From positions 1 to 64,000 of the forward strand of contig NZ_JAFFZN010000037.1 of NCBI RefSeq assembly GCF_017676385.1: a stretch of DNA of 64,000 nucleotides, given 5' to 3'. Shown in pieces: positions 23,857 through 30,985 of this stretch. Both the position numbers and the translations under genes were made by a program. The notes below the pieces were generated by a model that was not told the DNA's origin, searched no databases, and worked only from the letters and a program-made list of their open reading frames with translations. Numbering within the stretch: the stretch's first letter is position 1; the number at the start of each line of letters is the position of its first letter. The stretch is from Streptomyces spirodelae. GTDB lineage: Bacteria; Actinomycetota; Actinomycetes; Streptomycetales; Streptomycetaceae.

Positions 23857-25683
23857 TCAGGCTCCTACGCCGGCTCGCCCGTCGGCCCGGGCGGACTCGT
23901 CCTCCGTGGTGTCGAGGTCCCGTGCCTCGGGGGCCGACGCGGCGGAGCCCGGTTCGCCGGTCCCCCCGGTGGGGACACCGTCCTGCGGTTCCGGCCGCTG
24001 CGCTGCGGCATCCTTGAGGGGGACCTCCTTGATGAACCACGCGGCGACGAAGGCGAGCACCGTGACCCCCGCCGCGAGCAGGAAGACCGCGTGGGTGCCG
24101 TTGACCACTGCGTGCTCGTACGCCGCCCGGATCTGCTCGGGCAGCTTCTCCAGGGAGGCGGCGTCGAGCTGGGCACCGCCCTCGGTGAGCTTGGCGGCCG
24201 ATCCGCCGACCCCGTTGCCGGCTGCCGCCGCGCTTTCCCGCATGGCGTCCTCCACTCGGCGGGCGAAGATGGTGCCCATCAGAGCGACGCCGAAGGAGCC
24301 GCCGATGGTGCGGAAGAGGGTGGTCGTCGATGAGGCGACGCCCATGTCCTTGAGCTCCACGCTGTTCTGCGCGATGAGCATGGTCAGCTGCATCAGGAAG
24401 CCCATGCCCGCTCCGAGCACGGCCATATAGAGGCCGGACGTCACCCTGCTGGTGCCGACGTCCATCTGCGCCAGCAGGAAGAGGCCGACGGGTATCAGCG
24501 CGCCGCCCACGATGGGGTAGATGCGGTACTTCCCCGTCTTGGTGGTGGCACGGCCGGTGACCACGGAGACGACCATCATCGGCAGCAGCACGGGCAGCAG
24601 GAGCAGCCCGGAGTTGGTGGCCGAGGCGCCCTGGACGCTCTGCTGGTAGAGCGGCAGGAAGGTCATCGAGCCGAACATCACGAAACCGAGCAGGAAGCCG
24701 ATGAAGGCGACCAGCGAGAAGTTGCTGCTGCGGAAGACCCGCAGCGGCAGTATCGGCTCGGCCACCCGCCGCTCGACGAAGGGGAAGGCGATCAGCGCGA
24801 CCACGGCCAGTGCTCCGAGGCCGACGATGGTGGCCGAGCCCCAGTCGTACTCGGTGCCGCCCCAGCTGGTGACGAGCACGGCGGCGGTGATGCCGAGGGT
24901 CAGCAGCACGGCGCCGGTGTAGTCGATACGGCCCTGGGTGCGCTTCTTCGGCAGGTGCAGGACGGTGCCGACCATCGCGAGCGCGACGGCCCCCAGCGGC
25001 AGGTTGATGTAGAAGGCCCAGCGCCAGCCGAGGTGGTCGGTGAGAGTGCCGCCGACGAGCGGACCGCCGATCATGGCCAGCGACATCACTCCGGCCATCA
25101 TGCCCATGTACTTGCCGCGCTCACGGGGCGGCACCAGATCGCCCATGATCGCCATGGCGCCGACCATCAGCCCGCCCGCGCCCAGGCCCTGGAGGGCGCG
25201 GAAGCCGATGAGCTGGCCCATGGTCTGGGCCGCGCCCGAGGTCATCGAGCCGGCGAGGAAGAGGACGATGGAGGCGAGGAAGACCCCCTTGCGCCCGAAC
25301 ATGTCGCCGAGCTTGCCCCAGATGGGCGTGGAGGCGGCCGTGGTGAGGGTGTAGGCGGTGACGACCCAGGAGAGGTGCTCCAGGCCGCCGAGCTCACCGA
25401 CGATGGTGGGCATGGCGGTGCCCACGATCATGTTGTCCAGCATCGCGAGCAGGACGGCGATCATCAGCGAGAACATGACCAGGTACATGCTCCGCGGCTT
25501 CGGCCCGCCGTCGGTGGTGCCTTCGGCGGCCTTGCCGCCCTCGGCTGCCCCATCGGGCGCGGCGGTCTCGACCGCCTCGGCGGTCTCCGCCTTGGGTTTC
25601 CCTTGACCCGGGCTCGACCTTTCCTTGCCGTTGGTGCCCTCCATGCCCCGCTCCGCCCCGTTTGTCGCGCCACTCGCACCCAT
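23857..25683 (-). CDS. MFS drug exporter, DHA2 (EmrB/QacA) family
   Basis: A 608-residue major facilitator with 14 predicted helices and long hydrophilic ends (about 60 residues at the N-terminus, about 50 at the C-terminus). Motif A appears as GKLGDMFGRKGVFL, the DHA2 antiporter motif C region as LVGGTLTDHLGWRW, and the mid-protein helix pair matches EmrB/LfrA-type pumps. It would export toxic organic compounds by proton antiport. It is divergent from a TetR gene; two copies of a TetR-type operator flank its promoter (25746-25774), so it is very probably induced by the pump's substrate. Confidence 0.93.
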   Translation of the reverse strand: MGASGATNGAERGMEGTNGKERSSPGQGKPKAETAEAVETAAPDGAAEGGKAAEGTTDGGPKPRSMYLVMFSLMIAVLLAMLDNMIVGTAMPTIVGELGGLEHLSWVVTAYTLTTAASTPIWGKLGDMFGRKGVFLASIVLFLAGSMTSGAAQTMGQLIGFRALQGLGAGGLMVGAMAIMGDLVPPRERGKYMGMMAGVMSLAMIGGPLVGGTLTDHLGWRWAFYINLPLGAVALAMVGTVLHLPKKRTQGRIDYTGAVLLTLGITAAVLVTSWGGTEYDWGSATIVGLGALAVVALIAFPFVERRVAEPILPLRVFRSSNFSLVAFIGFLLGFVMFGSMTFLPLYQQSVQGASATNSGLLLLPVLLPMMVVSVVTGRATTKTGKYRIYPIVGGALIPVGLFLLAQMDVGTSRVTSGLYMAVLGAGMGFLMQLTMLIAQNSVELKDMGVASSTTTLFRTIGGSFGVALMGTIFARRVEDAMRESAAAAGNGVGGSAAKLTEGGAQLDAASLEKLPEQIRAAYEHAVVNGTHAVFLLAAGVTVLAFVAAWFIKEVPLKDAAAQRPEPQDGVPTGGTGEPGSAASAPEARDLDTTEDESARADGRAGVGA

Positions 25684-25709
25684 GCGCGGCCACTCCCCTT
25701 TTGCTTGCC

Positions 25710-25780
25710 ACTTACTTGCCGCACGGCTAGTTCAGTACGATGGATAAGGTAGGGCGCTCCTAGCCGGGCGTCAAGTAAGT
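25710..25780. promoter_or_regulatory. Paired inverted operators between the DHA2 pump and TetR genes
   Basis: A 21-bp element at 25710-25730 recurs as its reverse complement at 25760-25780 with 19 of 21 positions matching, separated by 29 bp. Each element contains ACTTACTTG or CAAGTAAGT and CGGCTAG or CTAGCCG; the left one is itself nearly palindromic (CTTGCCG-CA-CGGCTAG). One copy covers the pump -35 box and the other lies just below its start site, which suits repression by the adjacent TetR protein. Confidence 0.7.
25746..25774 (-). promoter_or_regulatory. Promoter of the DHA2 pump gene
   Basis: On the minus strand, TTGACG (25769-25774) and TACCTT (25746-25751) are separated by 17 bp, matching the -35 and TANNNT -10 consensus. 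Transcription would start near 25739, about 55 nt above the pump ATG. Confidence 0.6.
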
Positions 25781-25795
25781 TTTGAAGGGGTCGGC

Positions 25796-26377
25796 ATGAG
25801 CAGGGGAAACACCCGTCAGCGCATCCAGGACGTGGCACTGGAGCTGTTCGCTGAGCGCGGTTACGAGAAGACCTCGCTCAGGGAGATCGCCGAGCATCTC
25901 GGCGTCACCAAAGCGGCGCTCTACTACCACTTCAAGACGAAGGAAGACCTGGTCACCAGCCTCTTCGAGGATCTGGTGCTGGGCCCGGCCGACGAGGTGA
26001 TCACCTGGGCCGAGGCGCACCAGCCGACCTCGCTGGAGACGAAGCTGGAGATCCTCAACCGCTACAGCGAGTGCATCAGCAACGCCTTCCCGCTGGTCCG
26101 CTTCATGCACGAGAACCAGGCCGCGCTGCGCGAGCTGTCCATCGGCGAGCTGATGAAGCAGCGCATCCTCACGCTCCTGGAGCTGATCAAGGACCAGGAC
26201 GCCGCCCTCTCCGACCAGGTCCGCTGCGCCTCCGCGCTGTTCACCATGCACTCGACCTTCTTCACCCTGCAGGGCACCGACGCCGACCAGGAGGAGAAGC
26301 GCAAGGCGGCCCTGGAGGTCGCCCAGGACCTGGTCACGGCTGCCCACCACGGCGCGGGCTCCCCGTCGGGCACCTGA
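25796..26377 (+). CDS. TetR family transcriptional regulator of the divergent efflux pump
   Basis: A 193-residue TetR repressor. The HTH is canonical: QRIQDVALELFAERGYEKTS, then REIAEHLGVTKAALYYHFKTKEDL (about residues 26-50). The rest is an all-helical ligand domain with no recognised specificity. ATG at 25796 follows GAAGGGG. It is divergent from the DHA2 pump across a 112-bp region with paired operators, a standard local repressor-pump arrangement. Its stop codon lies inside a three-copy tandem repeat. Confidence 0.93.
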   Translation: MSRGNTRQRIQDVALELFAERGYEKTSLREIAEHLGVTKAALYYHFKTKEDLVTSLFEDLVLGPADEVITWAEAHQPTSLETKLEILNRYSECISNAFPLVRFMHENQAALRELSIGELMKQRILTLLELIKDQDAALSDQVRCASALFTMHSTFFTLQGTDADQEEKRKAALEVAQDLVTAAHHGAGSPSGT

Positions 26378-26426
26378 CCGTCCCAGCGGGCACCTGACCG
26401 TCCCAGCGGCACATGACCGTCCCGGC
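26368..26426 (+). repeat. Three-copy tandem repeat across the TetR stop codon
   Basis: The 20-bp unit GGGCACCTGACCGTCCCAGC occurs at 26368-26387 and 26388-26407, then a diverged 19-bp copy at 26408-26426. The TetR TGA (26375-26377) lies in the first unit. Confidence 0.9.
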
Positions 26427-26456
26427 CGACCGCACCCTCACGCCCCTGAGAAACGG

Positions 26457-26488
26457 GCAGCGCCCGTCACGTGAGTGACGGGCGCTGC
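26457..26488. terminator. Hairpin between convergent TetR and M23 peptidase genes
   Basis: A perfect 14-bp stem (26457-26470 with 26475-26488), GCAGCGCCCGTCAC facing GTGACGGGCGCTGC, with a GTGA loop. Confidence 0.85.
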
Positions 26489-26575
26489 TGCCGACTCCGG
26501 TACGTCCCCTGAACCGGAGCGATCTGTGGGCGGGCCGAGCGACCCCGGGGGCCGCGGCCCTCTTGCGGGCCTGGG

Positions 26576-27289
26576 TCAGAAGGTGACGCCGACGGCGCGC
26601 ATGGCGGCCTGCGGGTCGACGGCCGTGCCGTAGTTCGGACCCTTACGGATCTCGAAGTGCAGGTGCGGCCCCGAGGAGTTACCGGTGTTGCCGGACTTGG
26701 CTATGGTCTGGCCGGTCTTGACCTGCTGGCCGGGCTTGACGTTGACCTCCGACAGGTGCGCGTACTGCGAGTACGCACCGTTGTCGTGCCGGATCACGAT
26801 CGCGTTGCCGTAGGCCGGGCCGTCGCCCGCGCCGTTCGGGCCGGCCTTGACGACCGTGCCCTTGTGCACGGACATCACCGGGGTGCCGACCTTGACGGCG
26901 AAGTCCTGCCCGGAGTGGTTGTGGGCCCAGCGGCCGCCCGCCTTGCCGTAGGAGGCGCTCAGCTCGTACTTGCCCGTGACCGGCTTGGTCCAGGAGACCT
27001 GCAGCCGCTTGGCGTCGCGTGCCGCCTTCTGAGCCGCGCGCTTCTTCGCCTCGGCGGCGCGCTGCTTCGCCTTCTTGGCGGCCTCGGCGGCCTTGCGGTC
27101 CGCCTCTGCCTGGGCCTTCGTGGACTCGGCGAGGCTGGCTGCCGTGCTGGTCCGGAAGATGTCGTGCTGGGCCTCGGCCTTCGCTGCTGCGATCGCGGTG
27201 CCGGCCCCCAGGGCCATCGACGCGCCGAGACCGGCGGCCAGCGCCGTGGTGTAGGTCCTGGCGCGCTTGGTGGTCCTAGACATCGTCAT
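26576..27289 (-). CDS. Secreted M23 family metallopeptidase
   Basis: A 237-residue LytM-type endopeptidase that would cut peptidoglycan cross-links outside the cell. A basic N-terminus and hydrophobic stretch (about 10-35, ending AIAAAKAEA) form a signal peptide. Residues about 50-95 are an Ala/Lys/Glu-rich helix. The catalytic domain begins near 105 and shows zinc ligands H125-x3-D129 (HNHSGQD), H178 (QYAHLS) and the HLH pair H209/H211. The ATG at 27289 follows GGAGGT by 9 bp; an ATG two codons in is too far. A possible promoter is at 27350-27378. Likely roles are growth or septation. Confidence 0.93.
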   Translation of the reverse strand: MTMSRTTKRARTYTTALAAGLGASMALGAGTAIAAAKAEAQHDIFRTSTAASLAESTKAQAEADRKAAEAAKKAKQRAAEAKKRAAQKAARDAKRLQVSWTKPVTGKYELSASYGKAGGRWAHNHSGQDFAVKVGTPVMSVHKGTVVKAGPNGAGDGPAYGNAIVIRHDNGAYSQYAHLSEVNVKPGQQVKTGQTIAKSGNTGNSSGPHLHFEIRKGPNYGTAVDPQAAMRAVGVTF

Positions 27290-27698
27290 AGGGGTGCTAC
27301 CTCCGGGAGGGGGGTTCGTGGAGTGCGCCTCGATGTGGACGCGACCCCCTTGGTAGCCGCCCAGAAATCGGACATCAAGGACCGTTATTACTAAAGAGCC
27401 ACGTAGTAGCATGAGAGACCCAGGTCACTCGGTGCTCCCGGCGCAAGCCCCGCCCCCGGCAGTCCGAGCCCGGTGCGCCCCCGTGTCTCCGATCGCGCTT
27501 CGTACCCCCCGAAATCCCTGTGCCGCACCTCACGGCCCGCGCGCGCCGGAAGTGGTCCGGGTCATATGGCCCCGCTCACCCCGAGGGTCCCGGAGGGCGG
27601 GAGGGGGCCCTCATCGACGCGGCGCGCGGGCACCTCTACGCTTGCTCGCCGTACGCGACCCCGTACTGCGGGGAGTCGATGCCGAACGGGGGTTACGG
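27290..27698. other. Divergent intergenic region between M23 peptidase and first NACHT gene
   Basis: This 409-bp gap holds the peptidase promoter candidate (minus strand, TTGATG at 27373-27378, 17-bp spacer, TACCAA at 27350-27355) and that of the NACHT gene (27614-27642). The 27360-27410 part is unusually AT-rich. An open frame continues upstream of the NACHT start but its translation is Arg/Pro-rich and not like the paralogue. I looked for a c-di-AMP (ydaO) riboswitch and could not support one. Confidence 0.5.
27614..27642 (+). promoter_or_regulatory. Candidate promoter of the first NACHT gene
   Basis: TCGACG (27614-27619), a 17-bp spacer and TACGCT (27637-27642). Transcription would start near 27650, giving a leader of about 50 nt before the ATG at 27699. 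Confidence 0.4.
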
Positions 27699-30600
27699 AT
27701 GGACGCGGGCGTCGCCGGACTGCGCATCGCCTCCAGCGTGCTGGCGCCACTGGTCAAACGCCTGTTCGTGACGGAGGCGGCGGGCGCCGGGTTGGTGGAC
27801 CGGCCGGTGCGCCTCCGTGCGCTCGTCTCCTTCAGCGGCGAGAAAACCGAGCTGGGCCGGCCCGACCTGGAGAAGCTCGCCGGGGAACTGGTCCGCCGCG
27901 CCGTGCGGGACCTCGGCCCGCAGGAGGCGCCGTCCCCCAGTGAGGCGGAGCAGGTGGCCGCCCGGCTGGCCGACACCCTGCACGCGCTGGGGGACATCGG
28001 CCTCAGCGATGTGGAGGCCGTCAGCCTGGGCCACACCGACTTCGCCCGCGCCCTGCACGCGCAGGCCACCATGCACGACGCGCAGCCGGGCGCCGGGCCC
28101 GCCGAGGACGCGCTCTACCACCGGCTGCTGGAGACCGCCTGCCTGCACATCCTGCACTTCCTCACCAGGCGCTCCACCTTCGTCGCCCGCACCCTGGTCG
28201 AGCAGAGCCGCAAGCTCGGCGACCTGGTCACCCTCATCGACGTACTGATCGAGCGCGTGCCCTCCCAGTCCGCGCAGGACGCCGGGTTCGAGCAGCAGTA
28301 CGCGCGCTACATCGCCAACAAGCACCGCACCCTGACCATCTACGGCATCGACGTGCAGCAGGCCAACGAGTGGCCGCTGGACACCGCGTATCTGAGCCTT
28401 CACGCCACGTCGACAGCCGGTCAGAGCGGGCCGCACCAGGAAGCCGGCTGGAAGGGCACGGGCAGCGACGGCACGGCGGACCCCCAGCCCGTCGAGCAGG
28501 CGCTCTCCGGCCATCGGCGGGTACTGCTGCGCGGCATCGCGGGGTCCGGGAAGACGACGCTCGTCCAGTGGCTCGCCGTCACCACGGCGCGCCAGTCCGA
28601 GCTGACCGGACAGCTCGCCCATCTGATCGGCCGGGTGCCGTTCGTCCTGCCGCTGCGCACCCTCACCCGGGGCGGCGCTGCGCTGCCGCCGCCCGCCGAC
28701 TTCCTGGCCGCCGTCGGCTGTCCGCTGGCCGGTGCGCAGCCCGGTGGCTGGGCCGACCGGGTACTGGCGGCCGGGCGCGGGGTGCTGCTGGTCGACGGCA
28801 TCGACGAGGTGCCCGAGGAAGAGCGCACGCGTATCCGCGCCTGGCTGCGCGACCTGACGCTGGCCTACCCGGACAACCTCCTCCTGGTGACCTCACGCCC
28901 CTCCGCCGTACGCGAGAACTGGCTGGGCGGCGACGACTTCACCGAGCTGTCCCTCTCCCCCATGCGCCCCGCCGACGTCGACCTGTTCATCGACCGCTGG
29001 CACGCGGCGGCGGAAGCCGAGGAGGATCTGGCCGACGCGCTGCGTACCGCCGTACGGGCCCGCCCCGACCTGTCCCTGCTGGCCACCAATCCGCTGATGT
29101 GCGGGCTGCTGTGCGCCCTGCACAGGGAACGGCACGGCTTCCTGCCGCGCGGCCGCAAGGCGCTGTACGACGCGGCCCTGTCGATGCTGCTGGAACGACG
29201 CGACCGGGAGCGGGCCGTGTACGCGGCGCATCCGGCGAGCGTCGAACTGGACGAGGACTCCCAGGTCGAGCTGTTGCAGAAACTCGCCTACTGGCTGATC
29301 CGCAACGGCCGCTCCGAGATGGCGCAGTCCGACGCCGTGGAGCTGGTGGAACGGATGCTGCCCGCGATGCCGTACGTCGCGGAGCAGGGCTCCGCAACGG
29401 AGATCTTCCGCTTCCTGCTGGTGCGGTCGGGACTGCTGCGCGAGCCGGGACATGGGGCCGTCGATTTCGTGCACCGCACCTTCCAGGACCATCTGGGTGC
29501 CAAGGCGGCGGTGGAAGAGCGCGACTTCGGTGTACTGGTGCACAGCGCGCATCTGGACCAGTGGGAGGACGTCGTACGGATGGCCGTCGCCCACGCCCGG
29601 CCTGATGAGCGGGCGCGGCTGCTGCGCGGGCTGGTGCAGCGCGGCGACGCCGAGCCCGAGTGCCGGGCTCGGCTGCATCTGCTGGCGATGGCCTGCCTGG
29701 AGCACGCGACGAAGCTGGACCCGGCGGTGCGGGAGGAGGTGGAGAAGCGGGCGAGGGAGCTGATTCCGCCGCGGAGCATCGATGAGGCCAAGGAACTGGT
29801 GCCGCTGGGTGGGGTGGTGCTGGATCTGTTTTCGGGGCTGGAGGAGTTGGACGAGGATGAGGCGGTGGCCGTGGCCCATGCTGCAGCGCAGATGGGCACC
29901 GACGCGGCCCTCGTCCTGCTGAAGCGGTTCGTGGACCATCCGTCATCGGCTGTGCTCCAGCAATTGGCCGGCCACTGGGACCGGTTCGACGCGGACGCGT
30001 ACGCGAAGGAGATCCTCGCGCACCTGCCGGACTGGCGCGGGGTGCGCGTCACCGCGAGCACCGATGAACACCTTGCTTGGCTGCGCAGGCTGGGGCAGCG
30101 CTCGACCTCGCGTATCAGAGGCGCGTTCGCCGAGCACAAGATTCTTCAGGCCCAGCCCTCACCCGACGAGTTGGTGGAGCTGGCACTCTCACGCAACCCT
30201 GCCGTTCAACGGCTCGACTTCGTCCGGTCCTTCCAGAACCTGGACGAGCTGGACCTTCGTGAGTGCCCGGTGACGGACCTCGCGCCCCTGGCCGGCCTGC
30301 CCCTGACCACGCTGTATCTGTGGGACATGACGACGCTCGCGCACCTGGAGGGGATCGAGGCACTGCCCGGCCTCCGCTGGCTGGGGATGCGGGAAGGAAC
30401 CCCATGTCCCCAGCTGGCACGGCTCGCCCCCCTCACCGAACTCGAGGTTCTTCTACTTCCTGAGAACACCAGCATCACAGGCATCTCGGCGCTCCGGAAG
30501 CTGACAGCGCTGAATCTCGTCAATGTGCGGCCCAGGCTCCCGGAAGAGGACTGGAGGGAGTTGGCCGAACTTCCCTGTCTCCAGGAGCTCACCTGCGAGC

Positions 30601-30890
30601 AGCACCACCTCGTCATGCTGCGGAGGTCCGGAGTGCTGTTGGCGGGATTGACCCGTCTGCGGCTGCTTCTCCAAGGAAGACCGATCCAGATGCGGTCGTT
30701 CCTCGAAATCTTCCCTTCATTGAATACGCTTCAGCTCACCCAACCCGCCGACTCGCTCGATCTCGCGCCTCTGGCTGAGCTCCCGAATTTCCGGCACCTC
30801 ATCCTCCACCGCCCCCAGGGCCCCCTCGACCTCTCCTCCCTCCCCCCGCACATCGAGGTCACCGTCACGCCCTCACCCCGCCGAGGCTGA
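27699..30890 (+). CDS. NACHT-domain STAND NTPase with C-terminal leucine-rich repeats (NLR-like)
   Basis: A 1063-residue signal-transduction NTPase. Residues 1-235 form a mostly helical N-terminal module ending in TLTIYGIDV...YLSL. The NACHT core follows: Walker A GIAGSGKTT (279-287), Walker B VLLVDGIDE (362-370) with the acidic pair typical of NACHT, and sensor VTSRPSA (397-403). A helical/winged region includes NPLMCGLLCAL (464-474) and VHRTFQDHLGAK (591-602). Residues about 837-1055 contain about nine leucine-rich repeats of 22-25 residues (e.g. NLDELDLRECPVTDLAPL). No membrane segment or recognised effector is visible. Start set by alignment to the paralogue (MDAGV/MDPAV). Sensing and oligomerisation are family inference; ligand and output unknown. 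Confidence 0.88.
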   Translation: MDAGVAGLRIASSVLAPLVKRLFVTEAAGAGLVDRPVRLRALVSFSGEKTELGRPDLEKLAGELVRRAVRDLGPQEAPSPSEAEQVAARLADTLHALGDIGLSDVEAVSLGHTDFARALHAQATMHDAQPGAGPAEDALYHRLLETACLHILHFLTRRSTFVARTLVEQSRKLGDLVTLIDVLIERVPSQSAQDAGFEQQYARYIANKHRTLTIYGIDVQQANEWPLDTAYLSLHATSTAGQSGPHQEAGWKGTGSDGTADPQPVEQALSGHRRVLLRGIAGSGKTTLVQWLAVTTARQSELTGQLAHLIGRVPFVLPLRTLTRGGAALPPPADFLAAVGCPLAGAQPGGWADRVLAAGRGVLLVDGIDEVPEEERTRIRAWLRDLTLAYPDNLLLVTSRPSAVRENWLGGDDFTELSLSPMRPADVDLFIDRWHAAAEAEEDLADALRTAVRARPDLSLLATNPLMCGLLCALHRERHGFLPRGRKALYDAALSMLLERRDRERAVYAAHPASVELDEDSQVELLQKLAYWLIRNGRSEMAQSDAVELVERMLPAMPYVAEQGSATEIFRFLLVRSGLLREPGHGAVDFVHRTFQDHLGAKAAVEERDFGVLVHSAHLDQWEDVVRMAVAHARPDERARLLRGLVQRGDAEPECRARLHLLAMACLEHATKLDPAVREEVEKRARELIPPRSIDEAKELVPLGGVVLDLFSGLEELDEDEAVAVAHAAAQMGTDAALVLLKRFVDHPSSAVLQQLAGHWDRFDADAYAKEILAHLPDWRGVRVTASTDEHLAWLRRLGQRSTSRIRGAFAEHKILQAQPSPDELVELALSRNPAVQRLDFVRSFQNLDELDLRECPVTDLAPLAGLPLTTLYLWDMTTLAHLEGIEALPGLRWLGMREGTPCPQLARLAPLTELEVLLLPENTSITGISALRKLTALNLVNVRPRLPEEDWRELAELPCLQELTCEQHHLVMLRRSGVLLAGLTRLRLLLQGRPIQMRSFLEIFPSLNTLQLTQPADSLDLAPLAELPNFRHLILHRPQGPLDLSSLPPHIEVTVTPSPRRG

Positions 30891-30902
30891 CGCGAACACA
30901 GG

Positions 30903-30945
30903 GTGACCAAAGCCACACGTACGGCCTACGCTGGTCATCGACCAG
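30903..30945 (+). promoter_or_regulatory. Candidate promoter with overlapping dyad for the second NACHT gene
   Basis: GTGACC (30903-30908), an 18-bp spacer and TACGCT (30927-30932) resemble a promoter. A dyad CTGGTC-ATC-GACCAG (30931-30945) overlaps the end of the -10 box and the expected start site, a plausible operator. Confidence 0.45.
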
Positions 30946-30985
30946 TCAACAGACCACCGTCGCCCCCGCCAGGGAGTCCCCACGT

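Noticed and set aside
27290..27698. Possible c-di-AMP (ydaO) riboswitch upstream of the M23 peptidase
   Set aside because: The window encodes DisA and such riboswitches precede cell-wall hydrolase genes in Streptomyces, but I could not find the conserved ydaO motifs in the peptidase leader, and the likely leader is only about 55 nt.
27411..27698. Longer first NACHT protein starting at 27411
   Set aside because: The extra 96 residues are Arg/Pro-rich, have no counterpart in the paralogue, and start within the divergent promoter region. MDAGV at 27699 aligns with MDPAV of the second protein.
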